Assembly (NCBI GenBank): GCA_903908715.1
Contig: CAIVSY010000025.1
Span: 1-64,000 of the forward strand
Source of the DNA: an uncultured bacterium
GTDB lineage: Bacteria; Verrucomicrobiota; Kiritimatiellia; CAIKKV01; CAITUY01
Length of the DNA: 64,000 nt
Direction: 5' to 3'
The position numbers and the translations under genes were made by a program. The notes under the pieces are model-generated. The model did not search any database. It saw only the letters and a list, made by a program, of their open reading frames with translations, and had not been told where the DNA came from. This document shows, piece by piece, positions 18,507 to 28,227 of this stretch (position 1 is its first letter; each line of letters opens with the position of its first letter).

Positions 18507-20165
18507 ATGCACGCGTTGAAGAAGACTCCCTACCCCGGACCGAAGGGCCCAGTGGTTCTCGTCATAATGGATGGTATCGGCATCGGCCAATACGAAGAGG
18601 GCGACGCGGTCCGCTCCGCTCTGACGCCGAACCTTGACTGGCTCAAGACCAACGCCATCAGCAGCCAGCTCCAGGCCCACGGCACCGCTGTGGGTTTGCC
18701 CAGTGACGAGGATATGGGGAACAGCGAGGTCGGCCACAATGCCATCGGTTGCGGGCGTGTTTTCGCGCAGGGCGCACGACTCGTCAATGATGCAATCGCA
18801 TCCGGCTCGATGTTCCAGGGCCCCGTCTGGAAGAAGCAGATCGCCAACTGCCTCGAACACCAGTCGACCCTGCACTTTCTCGGCCTCTTCTCCGACGGCA
18901 ACGTCCACAGCCACATGGACCACCTGAAGGCCATGCTGGCCCGGGCGAAGGCCGAAGGGGTCCGCCGGGCGCGCGTTCATATCCTGCTCGACGGGCGCGA
19001 CGTGGGGGAAACCTCGGCAATCGACTATGTTCTGCCATTTGAAAAGTTCCTCTCGGAACTCAACGCCGGCGGGCGCACGGACTACCGGATCGCCTCGGGC
19101 GGCGGCCGCATGAATATCACAATGGACCGCTACAACGCCAACTGGGATATGGTCCGGCGCGGCTGGGACACACACGTGCGGGCCGTCGGGCCGCGGTTCA
19201 CGTCCGCCCGGGAGGCCATCGAGGCCTTCCGCCGGGATAAGCCGGGCGTCATCGACCAGGACCTGCCGGCCTTCGTCATCGCGGAAAACGACCAGCCCGT
19301 CGGCCCGATCCGCGATAACGACAGCGTGATCTTCTTCAACTTCCGCGGAGACCGGGCGATCGAGATCACCCGTGCGTTCGAGGACGACCACCTCACGGAA
19401 TTCGACCGCGCCCCGCGCCCGAAGGTGGCCTACGCGGGCATGATGCAGTACGACGGCGACCTGAAACTGCCCCGGAACTTCCTGGTCGACCCGCCCGCCA
19501 TTGCCGACACGATGGGCGAGTACCTCTCGATCAGCGGCGTGCGCCAGATGGCCATCAGCGAGACACAGAAATACGGGCACGTCACCTATTTCTTCAACGG
19601 GAACCGGTCGGGCAAATTCAACGAGGCACTGGAGGACTACCAGGAAATCCCTTCGGATATCCTGCCCTTCGAACAGCGCCCCTGGATGAAGGGTGCGGAG
19701 ATTACCGATGCTGTGCTGGAGGCCATTGCTGCCAACCAGCACCGCTTCATCCGCCTGAATTTCCCCAACGGCGACATGGTGGGCCACACCGGCGTCTACT
19801 CGGCCACGCAGATCGCGGTGGAGACCGTTGACCTGTGCCTCGGCCGTATCCTCGCCGCTGTCCGCGAGGCAAATGGCATCCTGGTGGTCTCCGCCGACCA
19901 CGGCAACGCCGACGACATGTATGAGCACGATAAGAAGAGCGGCAAGGTCAGGACCGAGAACGGCCGGATCAAGGTTAAGACCAGTCATTCGCTCAATCCG
20001 GTGCCGGTCTACATTTATGATCCCGCTGGAACAGCCCGGTTGAAACTCCGCTCGAAGCAGGGGCTCGGCATCAGCAGCCTGGCGGCGACATGCCTCAGCC
20101 TGCTGGGCTTTGAGCCGCCGTCCGGTTATGATCCGGGCATTGTGGATGTCGGCGCGAACGGGTGA
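18507..20165 (+). CDS. gpmI: 2,3-bisphosphoglycerate-independent phosphoglycerate mutase
   Basis: Cytoplasmic glycolytic enzyme interconverting 3- and 2-phosphoglycerate through a phosphoserine intermediate with two manganese ions. The metal site opens with IMDGIG (Asp22). The nucleophile is Ser73 in MGNSEVGHNAIG. DGRDVGETSAIDY is the substrate loop, and VSADHGNADDM supplies the late metal ligands. At 552 aa it is slightly longer than the usual 510-520, mainly through a linker around residues 475-500. It is the first gene of a three-gene set. The YkgJ gene overlaps its stop by four bases, and a PfkB sugar-phosphate kinase follows. Confidence 0.95.
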   Translation: MHALKKTPYPGPKGPVVLVIMDGIGIGQYEEGDAVRSALTPNLDWLKTNAISSQLQAHGTAVGLPSDEDMGNSEVGHNAIGCGRVFAQGARLVNDAIASGSMFQGPVWKKQIANCLEHQSTLHFLGLFSDGNVHSHMDHLKAMLARAKAEGVRRARVHILLDGRDVGETSAIDYVLPFEKFLSELNAGGRTDYRIASGGGRMNITMDRYNANWDMVRRGWDTHVRAVGPRFTSAREAIEAFRRDKPGVIDQDLPAFVIAENDQPVGPIRDNDSVIFFNFRGDRAIEITRAFEDDHLTEFDRAPRPKVAYAGMMQYDGDLKLPRNFLVDPPAIADTMGEYLSISGVRQMAISETQKYGHVTYFFNGNRSGKFNEALEDYQEIPSDILPFEQRPWMKGAEITDAVLEAIAANQHRFIRLNFPNGDMVGHTGVYSATQIAVETVDLCLGRILAAVREANGILVVSADHGNADDMYEHDKKSGKVRTENGRIKVKTSHSLNPVPVYIYDPAGTARLKLRSKQGLGISSLAATCLSLLGFEPPSGYDPGIVDVGANG

Positions 20166-20539
20166 ACATGACTACGGGCAGGGCATCGCCGGTCTTCCAT
20201 TGCCTGCGCTGCGGGAATTGCTGCAGGCAAGCGGGCGAAGTGCGCCTGGAGATCGGCGAGGCGGAAGCCATCGCAGCGGTTCTCCGGATGGATGTGATGG
20301 CATTCACCGGTCAGTACACCCGCCTGCGGGACGATCGCCGGGGACTTTCCCTGCGGGACCGACCGGACGGCACGTGCATTTTTCTCGATGGCGATGCCGC
20401 GGCTTCCGCCTGCCGGATCCAGGCGGCAAAACCGCTCCAATGCCGCAACTTTCCATTGACCTGGCAATACAGGAACCTGGCCGAGGTCTGCCCTAGCGCA
20501 TCCCTTGCCGTCTCCTGCCCTGAGGGAACCAGACCATGA
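20162..20539 (+). CDS. YkgJ-type cysteine-cluster protein
   Basis: A 125-residue protein with the CxxCxxCC cluster (CLRCGNCC, near residue 15), a middle Cys in GTCIFLD, then CRIQ and a late PLQCRNFP with a final CP pair. This is the YkgJ pattern, thought to bind zinc or an iron-sulfur cluster. Related proteins have been studied in flagellin methylation, but the general activity is unknown. Translation probably starts at GTG 20162, overlapping the gpmI stop (GTGA), or at ATG 20168. It overlaps the next kinase gene by four bases, so it is translationally coupled to two glycolytic-type enzymes. Confidence 0.85.
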   Translation: MNMTTGRASPVFHCLRCGNCCRQAGEVRLEIGEAEAIAAVLRMDVMAFTGQYTRLRDDRRGLSLRDRPDGTCIFLDGDAAASACRIQAAKPLQCRNFPLTWQYRNLAEVCPSASLAVSCPEGTRP

Positions 20540-21471
20540 TCCTGACCCTTACACCTAATCCTGCCTTTGACCGGATCCAGACCGTGCCCGGGTTCGGCCC
20601 CGGGCAGGTCTGCCGCGCCAGCAGCCTGAAATTATCCGCCGGCGGCAAGGGCGTGAATGTGGCCCGCGCGATCCACCCGCTGGGCGGCACCGCACTCTGT
20701 ACGGGCTTCCTCGGCGGTCATACGGGCCGCTTGTTCGCCGAAATGGCGGAGCAGGATGGGATCCAGGCGCAGTGGACCTGGATCAGCGGGGAGACCCGAG
20801 TCTCCCCCGTTATTCTCTGCCCCGAAACCGGGGAAACCACCGTGATCAATGAAGCCGGGCCGACGGTGACGCCTCAGGACGGTGAGCGGCTCCTGGCGGA
20901 CGTGCACACGGCCGCGGCCCGCGCGACGATGGCCTGCGTTTGCGGCAGTCTCCCACCGGGGCTTCCCCCCGCGTTCGCCGGAGAAATTATCCGGACCCTG
21001 CAAGCCATCCGCATTCCGGTATTCGTGGATTCCAGCGGAGAGACCCTTCGTGCCGCGGCGCAGGCGTGCCCCGCCGTGCTGAAGATCAACAGCGCGGAGG
21101 CGGCCGCCTTGCTCGGCTGGCCGGAATTCCAGGGCACTGCTACAGCTTTTCAGGCGGCGCGGGCAATCCGCGCATCGGGCGTCCCGAGAGTCGTGCTGAC
21201 CCTTGGCAGGGAGGGTGCAATCCTCCTGGGTGAGAACGGTGCGTGGTCTGCCACCCCACCGCCCCTGAAGGTCCTGAGCACTATCGGGAGCGGAGACAGT
21301 TTCCTGGCCGGCCTCGCGGTCTCAATCCAGAAAGGTCTCTCCGATCCCGAGGCGTTGCGTTCAGCGGTGGCATCGGGTTCGGCTAATGCACTTTCCACAG
21401 GCGGAGGCGTTTTCCCGCGGCAGGACTACGAACGGATCCTGGCCGGAGTCACGGTGAACGCCATCGGCTGA
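20536..21471 (+). CDS. PfkB-family hexose-phosphate kinase (1-phosphofructokinase-like)
   Basis: Ribokinase-superfamily enzyme of 311 aa that should phosphorylate fructose-1-phosphate, tagatose-6-phosphate or a related sugar phosphate. The start MILTLTPNPAFDR and the SAGGKGVNVARA loop are typical of the FruK/LacC group. The catalytic loop reads TIGSGDSF, with Ser where many members have Ala but with the catalytic Asp kept. No fructose phosphotransferase genes are nearby. Grouping with phosphoglycerate mutase suggests a role in general glycolytic flux, possibly as the main phosphofructokinase. The exact substrate cannot be fixed from sequence. Confidence 0.85.
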   Translation: MILTLTPNPAFDRIQTVPGFGPGQVCRASSLKLSAGGKGVNVARAIHPLGGTALCTGFLGGHTGRLFAEMAEQDGIQAQWTWISGETRVSPVILCPETGETTVINEAGPTVTPQDGERLLADVHTAAARATMACVCGSLPPGLPPAFAGEIIRTLQAIRIPVFVDSSGETLRAAAQACPAVLKINSAEAAALLGWPEFQGTATAFQAARAIRASGVPRVVLTLGREGAILLGENGAWSATPPPLKVLSTIGSGDSFLAGLAVSIQKGLSDPEALRSAVASGSANALSTGGGVFPRQDYERILAGVTVNAIG

Positions 21472-21500
21472 CCCCGGGGAAAATGCCCGGTGATTCAGTA

Positions 21501-22190
21501 TCAGCCGGCCGAAACGCGGGCGATGGCCGCAAGCAGGTCGCGCGCGGCGGTTTCCGGATCTACGGCAGCGGTTACCGCAGTGACCAGCGCCAGGGTTCGC
21601 GCGCCGGCGGCCACGAGGTCCGGAATCTGCGCGATCTTGATCCCCCCCATTACGGTGAAGGGAATCCGGACCTGCGCCGCAATGCGACGCATTCCCTCGA
21701 TCCCGAGATATTCGCCCGTCCATTGTTTGGTGCCGGTGGGAAAAAGCGGGCCGATATTGACATAGGAGGCGCCCTCCGACTGAGCGCGCACGGCTTCCTC
21801 GATCGAATGGGTCGACGCGCCGATGATGAGATCCGGCGCCAGGACGCGGGCCTGGGCGACAGGAAAATCCTCCTGCCCGAGGTGTACGCCGTCGGCGCCG
21901 ACCGCCAGGGCTACATCCACGCGGTCGTTGATGATCAGCAGCGCGCCGGCCCTTTCGGTCAGGGCCCTGACCCGGCCCGCGAGAGCCACAGTTTCGCGAA
22001 GACTCATTTCCTTTTCCCGGAGTTGGATGAGACGGACACCGCCAGCCAGGGCGGCCGTCACAATGTTCTCCGTACTGCGTCCGGCGGAGAGCGGCTGCGA
22101 GGTCACAAGATAGAGGCCGGCAGTCTGGAAACGCCGCATGCGATCCGCATGCAGGAAACCCTCGGCTGGACCATTCTTGTTTTCGTTCAT
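21501..22190 (-). CDS. thiE: Thiamine-phosphate synthase
   Basis: TIM-barrel enzyme joining the thiazole and pyrimidine phosphates to give thiamine phosphate. It shows LYLVTS, the RLIQLREKEM pyrophosphate-binding strand, LIINDRVDVALAVGADGVHLGQED and a late VMGGI phosphate loop, all characteristic of ThiE. ATG 22190 gives 229 aa; a TTG at 22232 is less likely. It lies 50 bases downstream of the GntR-type gene on the same strand and converges on the PfkB gene. No other thiamine gene is present, and no space exists for a TPP riboswitch directly upstream. Confidence 0.93.
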   Translation of the reverse strand: MNENKNGPAEGFLHADRMRRFQTAGLYLVTSQPLSAGRSTENIVTAALAGGVRLIQLREKEMSLRETVALAGRVRALTERAGALLIINDRVDVALAVGADGVHLGQEDFPVAQARVLAPDLIIGASTHSIEEAVRAQSEGASYVNIGPLFPTGTKQWTGEYLGIEGMRRIAAQVRIPFTVMGGIKIAQIPDLVAAGARTLALVTAVTAAVDPETAARDLLAAIARVSAG

Positions 22191-22240
22191 CGTCAGGGGT
22201 TGTGCGGGTCCGGGAATGGACGGACACGCCAAGGTCTACC

Positions 22241-23320
22241 TCACAGGATCGGCGGCGGGACTTCAGCCAGGACTTCGTCGGCGGAGGCTGCCCGGTACGG
22301 ACTGCACCAGCAGGTTACCTGCGGGTCTTTCTCCGCGGGAGACAGATCCAGGATCCGGAACGCCTGTTGAACTTCTGCCGCGGTATCGTGCACCACAAAC
22401 TTCACAGGGAATCCGAGAGGTATCATTTCCTGCTGCCCGCCGACCACCACAATGCGCGGTTTCCGGGGTCCGTATCCCCCTTCCAGCATGGCCCGCGTTC
22501 CGCCCTGGGCCACAATGTCATCCAGGAAGATGACCCGCGAGAGATCGTGCCCTGAACGGATCAGTTCCAAGGTCCTGAGGTATCCGGCGGTTTCGAACGA
22601 CAAGCCGCTGGCCACATCCGCCAGCCACACCGTTTCCGCGGCCTGGCCGGTTGCCTTCAGGGCGTTGTTCACCGCCCCGCTCATGTTTTCGATTCCCAGG
22701 ATCAGCGGACGGGTTTGCGGCTCATCCCGGAATTCCGCCAGCGCGAGTTTGCAGGCCTGCTGGAAATCGAGGGAAATCCAACGGTCCTCGTGGGGGCTTT
22801 GCGAAATCACCACATGCCGCATTTTCATTTTCCGGACATACTCCAGGAGCGGATGGGTGCTTGCGCAGGAGACAAAGATGAACCCCCAGTATTCGCGCAC
22901 CGCGGACTCCTCGCAGTAGCGCTGCGCCATCTTGGCCTCAAACTGGGGAATCCATGCCGTATCGAACTCCATGTTCCTCTTTAAGGCTTCCTGCTGGCTG
23001 AGCAGGATCAGGTCTGCATGATACGTGCCGATCTTGCCCCGGATCCCATCGGTCATATGCAGTCCGCACACGCACAGGATCTTCCTCCGCCTGCGCACCG
23101 AAAGCGGCACAAACGATCCACGCCCCTGCTGTTTATCCAGCAGCCCCTCTTCCACGAGCATCTTCTGAGCCTGGCGAATCGTGATCAGGCTTGTCTTGAA
23201 CTGCTTCGCCAGTTCCGGTTCCGTTTCAATACGATCCCCGGGCTCATACTGTCCTGAAAGAATGCGGCCCCGCAGAACCCGATAGACCATACGATATAAT
23301 GAATGCATTTTCTTAACCAT
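22241..23320 (-). CDS. GntR-family transcriptional regulator with LacI-type effector domain
   Basis: A 359-residue DNA-binding regulator. The N-terminal winged helix is of GntR type: GDRIETEPELAKQFKTSLIT and the wing at LLDKQQGRGSFV. The remaining 270 residues look like a periplasmic-binding-protein fold of the AraR/LacI kind, with a late VVVGGQQEMIPLGFP strand and final KDPQVTCWCSPY. Such proteins usually sense a sugar. ATG 23320 was chosen because GGAGTGAAT precedes it; an alternative at 23368 has no such signal. It lies 95 bases downstream of the seven-gene transporter operon on the same strand, so it may regulate that operon. Confidence 0.88.
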   Translation of the reverse strand: MVKKMHSLYRMVYRVLRGRILSGQYEPGDRIETEPELAKQFKTSLITIRQAQKMLVEEGLLDKQQGRGSFVPLSVRRRRKILCVCGLHMTDGIRGKIGTYHADLILLSQQEALKRNMEFDTAWIPQFEAKMAQRYCEESAVREYWGFIFVSCASTHPLLEYVRKMKMRHVVISQSPHEDRWISLDFQQACKLALAEFRDEPQTRPLILGIENMSGAVNNALKATGQAAETVWLADVASGLSFETAGYLRTLELIRSGHDLSRVIFLDDIVAQGGTRAMLEGGYGPRKPRIVVVGGQQEMIPLGFPVKFVVHDTAAEVQQAFRILDLSPAEKDPQVTCWCSPYRAASADEVLAEVPPPIL

Positions 23321-23390
23321 ATTCACTCCATTTCGCTGTCTATATGGACTTACCAGGCCACCACACATGCGTATTCATGCTGCAAGCATC

Positions 23391-23417
23391 GGAAAAGCCG
23401 GACCGATTCCGGGGCTT
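23391..23417 (-). terminator. Weak possible terminator at the end of the transporter operon
   Basis: On the minus strand, AAG and CCGGA can pair with TCCGG and CTT across a short loop, followed by TTTTCC. The stem has a bulge, overlaps the stop codon of the last ATPase gene and has a poor U tract. It may only attenuate read-through into the GntR gene. Confidence 0.25.
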
Positions 23418-24150
23418 ATGCGTTCTTCATACCGCCGACGTTGATTTTCACGTTGGAGCGCTCTTCCAAACGGTCTAGCTTGCCATCGCGGATCCAGGCG
23501 ATACGGTCGGAGATGGCCAGCATCTTGGCATCATGGGTAGCCGTGATGATGGTAACCCCGCGGTCGGCCTGCAAGCCCTTGAGCAATTCGATGATTTCAG
23601 CCCCGGTCTTGGTATCGAGATTGCCTGTGGGTTCATCCGCAAGGATGACCGTCGGATCGTTTGCCAAGGCGCGGGCGATGGCCACACGCTGCCTCTGGCC
23701 GCCGGACAGCTGGTCCGGCAGGTGATCCAGGCGGTGCCCGAGGCCCACCTGCTCGAGAATCTTGGCTGCCCGGTCCCGCGCCTGTTCGTCGGACTCGTTC
23801 CGCAGGATCATCGGAAGCGCGACGTTTTCCAGGGCGGTCATGACCATGACCAGGTTGAAGGTCTGGAAGATATAACCGATCTTGTTGCAGCGGATCCAGG
23901 CCTGCTGTTCCTCCGGAAGCTTGAACAGGTCGGCTCCCATGAACTCGATTGTGCCGGTTGTCGGCACATCCAGGGCGCCGATCATGTTGAAGAACGTACT
24001 CTTGCCGGAACCGCTGGGGCCCATGATGGAAAGGTATTCCCCCTGGTAGATGTCGAGGGAAATGCCGTTCAGCGCCCAGACGATTTCCTCGCCGAGCTGA
24101 TAGCGCCGCGTCACATTCACCGCACGCGCAATGACCGGCCTGTCGCTCAT
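23416..24150 (-). CDS. MacB/LolD-type ABC transporter ATPase (second copy)
   Basis: Cytoplasmic ATPase of 244 aa that would power a FtsX-type permease. Walker A is GPSGSGKST, the signature is LSGGQRQRVAIARAL and Walker B is VILADEPTGNLD, followed by the switch His in ATHD. The GNLD variant is typical of the LolD/MacB/FtsE branch, which performs mechanotransmission rather than classical import. It is the last gene of the operon and overlaps the PqqD-like gene by four bases. With the other ATPase three genes up, it could form a heterodimer serving the two FtsX-type permeases. Confidence 0.93.
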   Translation of the reverse strand: MSDRPVIARAVNVTRRYQLGEEIVWALNGISLDIYQGEYLSIMGPSGSGKSTFFNMIGALDVPTTGTIEFMGADLFKLPEEQQAWIRCNKIGYIFQTFNLVMVMTALENVALPMILRNESDEQARDRAAKILEQVGLGHRLDHLPDQLSGGQRQRVAIARALANDPTVILADEPTGNLDTKTGAEIIELLKGLQADRGVTIITATHDAKMLAISDRIAWIRDGKLDRLEERSNVKINVGGMKNA

Positions 24151-24472
24151 GCCGCCACCTGTAGCTGCAGGAGATGCTTCAACATGAGTTGCTTCGTGAA
24201 CACAACGACCCCCTCCTCCACTTCCTTCCGATCCCGTCCCGACTTCTCCATCAGGGTCCCGACGATTTCCCGCAGGGAGCGTTGGCCGTCCACCAGCCCG
24301 TAGTAGAGGCTGCCGAACTCGTCCAGTTGCACCTTGCGGCTGTAGTCCTGCCTCAACATGCGCTGCAGCCAGGTCGTCCTTCCCTGGCGTTTCAGGTGCA
24401 GGTGGCCAGTGCTGTCCTGGCGCACCTCCACATCCGGCGGGCGCAGGGGGATGGCGGCGAGCGGATCCTTCA

Positions 24473-24473
<1 letters not shown>
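24147..24473 (-). CDS. PqqD-like protein between two ABC ATPase genes
   Basis: A 108-residue protein with the PqqD fold pattern: a short beta start, then VQLDEFGSLYYGLVDGQRSLREIVGTLMEK and a C-terminal helix with VVVFTKQLMLKHLL. PqqD-type domains bind leader peptides of ribosomally made, modified peptides and present them to maturases. No radical SAM maturase, precursor peptide or protease is visible nearby. The gene overlaps both flanking ATPase genes (by one base at 24473 and by four bases at its 3' end), so it is translated together with the transporter. It may recognise a peptide cargo or regulate the ATPases. The family call is moderate because the protein is short. Confidence 0.72.
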
Positions 24474-25243
<770 letters not shown>

Positions 25244-25244
25244 G

Positions 25245-26210
25245 TCACACCGTACTTCGAAGAGCCGAGGCGGGAACCATCCGCGCCGCGAACGTCGCCG
25301 GATAGATCGCCGCCAGGACGGAGAGAAGCGTTCCCGCCACAACGGATGCGAGGCCGGACACTATCCAGAGCCCGAACGGCATCGATTCCATCACAAGTCC
25401 AAACTGGTACGAGGCGCCATACACCACAAAAGAGAGAAGGCCGCCGATAAGGGTCCCGATGAGGGACCCGGCCATGCCGAGCACCGAGCTCTCGATCAGG
25501 AAGAGCATACGGATGAATTGAGAAAGCGCCCCCAGGCATTTCATGGTTCCGATCTCGCGGAACCGCTCCGTCACCGACATCAGCAGGGCGTTGCTGACCC
25601 CGATGACCGTGACGAGGAGGGAGACCACGATGATCCAGCGGGTCCGGAACGACTGCTGGATGGCCTTCTCGCGCAATTCCTTCTCCTGCTGTTCGAGTTC
25701 CTCGCCGAAGAAGACCTCGCGACGCACATCGGCAGCGCCGGGCATGTACCGCCGGTCCCTGACGGCGTCAAGCACCACCCGCTGGCTCATGGCGGCGGTC
25801 AGCGCCGCGAGAGAGGCCGGGGCCTCCCGGGCATCGCCCAGCACAAGGAGCAGCGCTGCGCCGGCCGCGGTATCGCGCTGGAGTTTCGCCGGAGCCAGCA
25901 ACAGGAGGAGCTTTTCCTCCACCGGACTGAGTTTCCCGTTCACGATGACGGCAATCGGCTTGCCGGCGATGGCGCCGACCTCCGACTGCACCATGGTCAG
26001 CATCAGGGTGGCGGTCTGCCGCTGATCCCGTTCCGAGGCCACGGCCTTCTGGATGATCTGTCCCGTCAGGTTGCTCATCAGGAACGCGATACCCAGTACC
26101 ACGCCGGAAATGGTCACCAGCGAGCGTCCGAACCGGATCCGTATGCCCTGCATGGCAATCCGCAGCGCCCGCCGGAATCCCAAATGAACCTGTTTCCCGA
26201 TTTTCTCCAT
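25245..26210 (-). CDS. FtsX-family ABC transporter permease
   Basis: A 321-residue inner-membrane permease in the MacB/FtsX layout. A first helix near residues 30-50 (SLVTISGVVLGIAFLMSNL) is followed by an extracytoplasmic domain of about 130 residues. Three C-terminal helices follow, with the coupling sequence SVTERFREIGTMKCLGA that contacts the ATPase. The extracytoplasmic domain carries many Lys/Glu/Leu residues and no recognisable fold. ATG 26210 has AGGAGCGAC before it, eight bases after the upstream stop. It probably pairs with the giant FtsX permease of the same operon. Confidence 0.88.
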   Translation of the reverse strand: MEKIGKQVHLGFRRALRIAMQGIRIRFGRSLVTISGVVLGIAFLMSNLTGQIIQKAVASERDQRQTATLMLTMVQSEVGAIAGKPIAVIVNGKLSPVEEKLLLLLAPAKLQRDTAAGAALLLVLGDAREAPASLAALTAAMSQRVVLDAVRDRRYMPGAADVRREVFFGEELEQQEKELREKAIQQSFRTRWIIVVSLLVTVIGVSNALLMSVTERFREIGTMKCLGALSQFIRMLFLIESSVLGMAGSLIGTLIGGLLSFVVYGASYQFGLVMESMPFGLWIVSGLASVVAGTLLSVLAAIYPATFAARMVPASALRSTV

Positions 26211-26217
26211 GTCGCTC

Positions 26218-28221
26218 CTAAAAAGGCGCTGCCGAGACCGCCGAGACAATCAAGTTGACCGCCACCCCGATGAGGGCGATCAGGCCCACACCGGTCCCAT
26301 ATCCAGCCGCCACGACGGGAATGACCTCCAGGAATCGCTTCTGTCCCATCCGTTTCTGAAAATAAAACCGACCGATAAAGGCCCCTATGACCACCGGCAT
26401 GAAGGTATGAGGCATCTGCCCCACGCCCTGCACGAATCCGAAGATGGCCATCACCGGCAGGTGGAAGGCCGACAGCAGCGCGAAGGCCACCATGGTGAAG
26501 CCCGCTCCGCTGGCGATATAGGATGGATGAAGGGCCTGGTAGAACAGCGGCTTGGCCCCCTCGGTATCGAGTGTTGCCGAATACAGGAGGACCGTGTTCT
26601 TGGCGCGCAGGTCCCACATCTTCTGGGCAAACGGATACGCGTCCGACGGGATCACGCCGGACTTCCAGATGAAGCCCCAGAAGACAAAGCTCAGGATGAA
26701 GCTCAGGGGGATTACCAGTGACCGCGCCTTGGCGTAGGACCAGAACGAGGTACCTGTCAGTTCCTGTGTGCGGAAGTCCTGTGCGCCGCCCCCGAGGTTA
26801 TCGACGGGGATCGGGGCCAGCCAGATCTCCACGCCCTTGTAGCCCGAAAGGATGTAGGCGGCCTCGCGCACGTAAGGGATATCCACGCTCTGCCCGCAAA
26901 TACCGATCAGGCGCGCGTTGATGTACGAGACCAGCGGGGTATAGAGGAATGTGAAGAAGAGCAAAAAGAGCACCGGGAACCCGGGCACCAGCCAATGGCA
27001 GAGGCTTACCACCAGCAGGGCGCAAACCGCATACACCACCAGGCTGATCCAGGGTGAGAAATCGCCGCGCCCGGCCGGCGTGGCCCAGATATTCTCTCGG
27101 ACTGCGGGACTGGCCGACTCCACACGCCGCCTTTCCCGCAATTCGCGGGCCTTGCGCACCATATCCCGCGCAGTCTGGTAGATCGAGATCACCGCAATAC
27201 CACCGGTGACCCCAAACCCGAAACTCATCCAGAAATCCACCGAATTGCTGAAGGTCGTTGCCACCGTCTCCATGCCCGGCTGCCAGCGGGTCAGAACCCC
27301 GTAGTGATGAAGGACCGGGTTCATCACAAACGTCAGCAGGAGGGCACAGCCCGTACCGAGTACCGCCCGGAACGGCATGACCATGCCGACAATCAGCAGG
27401 CCGAGATCCACGACGATCCCGGTGGGCGTGGCGGGGAAGACGTTCTCCGTCAGGGTGGTCGTATCATACCAGGGCAGCGGGATGAACTGGATCGGCTTGG
27501 TCAGCAGTGCGCCGCTGACCAGCGGGATCCCCACCTGCACCGCGCCGTAGACGAGCCCCAGCACCGCGCCGAGGGAGAACATCTTCCACTTCCATGTCGC
27601 TTTGCGCTCACCGGACTCGGCAAGGGCCATGGAGCCCGAGGCGCTAATGCCGGCAAACGGGAAGGGCAGTTTCTCCACATCGGAAGTGATCCGGAAGAAG
27701 AAGTACGAGAGGGTGTAATACTTGATCGAGCCGATCACCGTCATGAAGACCATCAGGAGGATCGGGACCATCCAGGCGGAATGCAGCAGGTTGCGGCCGG
27801 TGATCGCGTCGCTCCCCGGCGCCGGCGCATACCAGGAGGGGAATTTCCCCAGCAGGCCGACATCCCGCACCGCATCGCTCTGGATGAAATACTGGCGCCA
27901 GATCAGATCGCCCATTGGGCCGCCCGCAGCCATCGCCCCGGCCACGGCCAGCAGGATCACCAGTTCCTGCGAGCTCAACGTCCGCATCGCGCGGCGGCTG
28001 ACTTCCGAGAAGATGATCAGCGTCACCCAGGCCGCCGCCACCCCGCCGCCTGTCATCAGGCTCAGGTAGATCGCGCCGGGCATCATCAGCAGGCCGCAGA
28101 ACAGGGCGCCGGCCACCGCCACCCAGGTGAAGCCGTCCTTGAACTCGGTCGGGGTCGCCAGCAGGGAACGATAAACGTCCAGTTCCTTGTCCCCTGTCAT
28201 CCTTGTTCGTTTTTCCGCCAT
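26218..28221 (-). CDS. Polytopic membrane protein, OPT-transporter-like
   Basis: A 667-residue integral membrane protein with about 13-15 hydrophobic segments and a short charged N-terminus. The overall pattern, with KLPFPFAGISASGSMAL, a long cytoplasmic Arg/Glu loop near residues 360-385 and a late GFVQGVGQMPHTFMP helix, resembles the oligopeptide transporter (OPT) superfamily. PVC proteins of this type have been labelled peptide transporters without experimental proof. It lies six bases after the giant FtsX gene and eight before the small FtsX gene. I infer a substrate-transporting partner of the FtsX system. The OPT assignment is from pattern only. Confidence 0.68.
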   Translation of the reverse strand: MAEKRTRMTGDKELDVYRSLLATPTEFKDGFTWVAVAGALFCGLLMMPGAIYLSLMTGGGVAAAWVTLIIFSEVSRRAMRTLSSQELVILLAVAGAMAAGGPMGDLIWRQYFIQSDAVRDVGLLGKFPSWYAPAPGSDAITGRNLLHSAWMVPILLMVFMTVIGSIKYYTLSYFFFRITSDVEKLPFPFAGISASGSMALAESGERKATWKWKMFSLGAVLGLVYGAVQVGIPLVSGALLTKPIQFIPLPWYDTTTLTENVFPATPTGIVVDLGLLIVGMVMPFRAVLGTGCALLLTFVMNPVLHHYGVLTRWQPGMETVATTFSNSVDFWMSFGFGVTGGIAVISIYQTARDMVRKARELRERRRVESASPAVRENIWATPAGRGDFSPWISLVVYAVCALLVVSLCHWLVPGFPVLFLLFFTFLYTPLVSYINARLIGICGQSVDIPYVREAAYILSGYKGVEIWLAPIPVDNLGGGAQDFRTQELTGTSFWSYAKARSLVIPLSFILSFVFWGFIWKSGVIPSDAYPFAQKMWDLRAKNTVLLYSATLDTEGAKPLFYQALHPSYIASGAGFTMVAFALLSAFHLPVMAIFGFVQGVGQMPHTFMPVVIGAFIGRFYFQKRMGQKRFLEVIPVVAAGYGTGVGLIALIGVAVNLIVSAVSAAPF

Positions 28222-28227
28222 GATTCC

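Noticed and set aside
21472-21500. Bidirectional terminator between the PfkB gene and thiE
   Set aside because: A five-base CCGGG/CCCGG stem exists, but it has no U tract on either side.
22191-22240. A TPP riboswitch before thiE
   Set aside because: Only 50 bases separate the two genes, and none of the conserved TPP aptamer segments is present.
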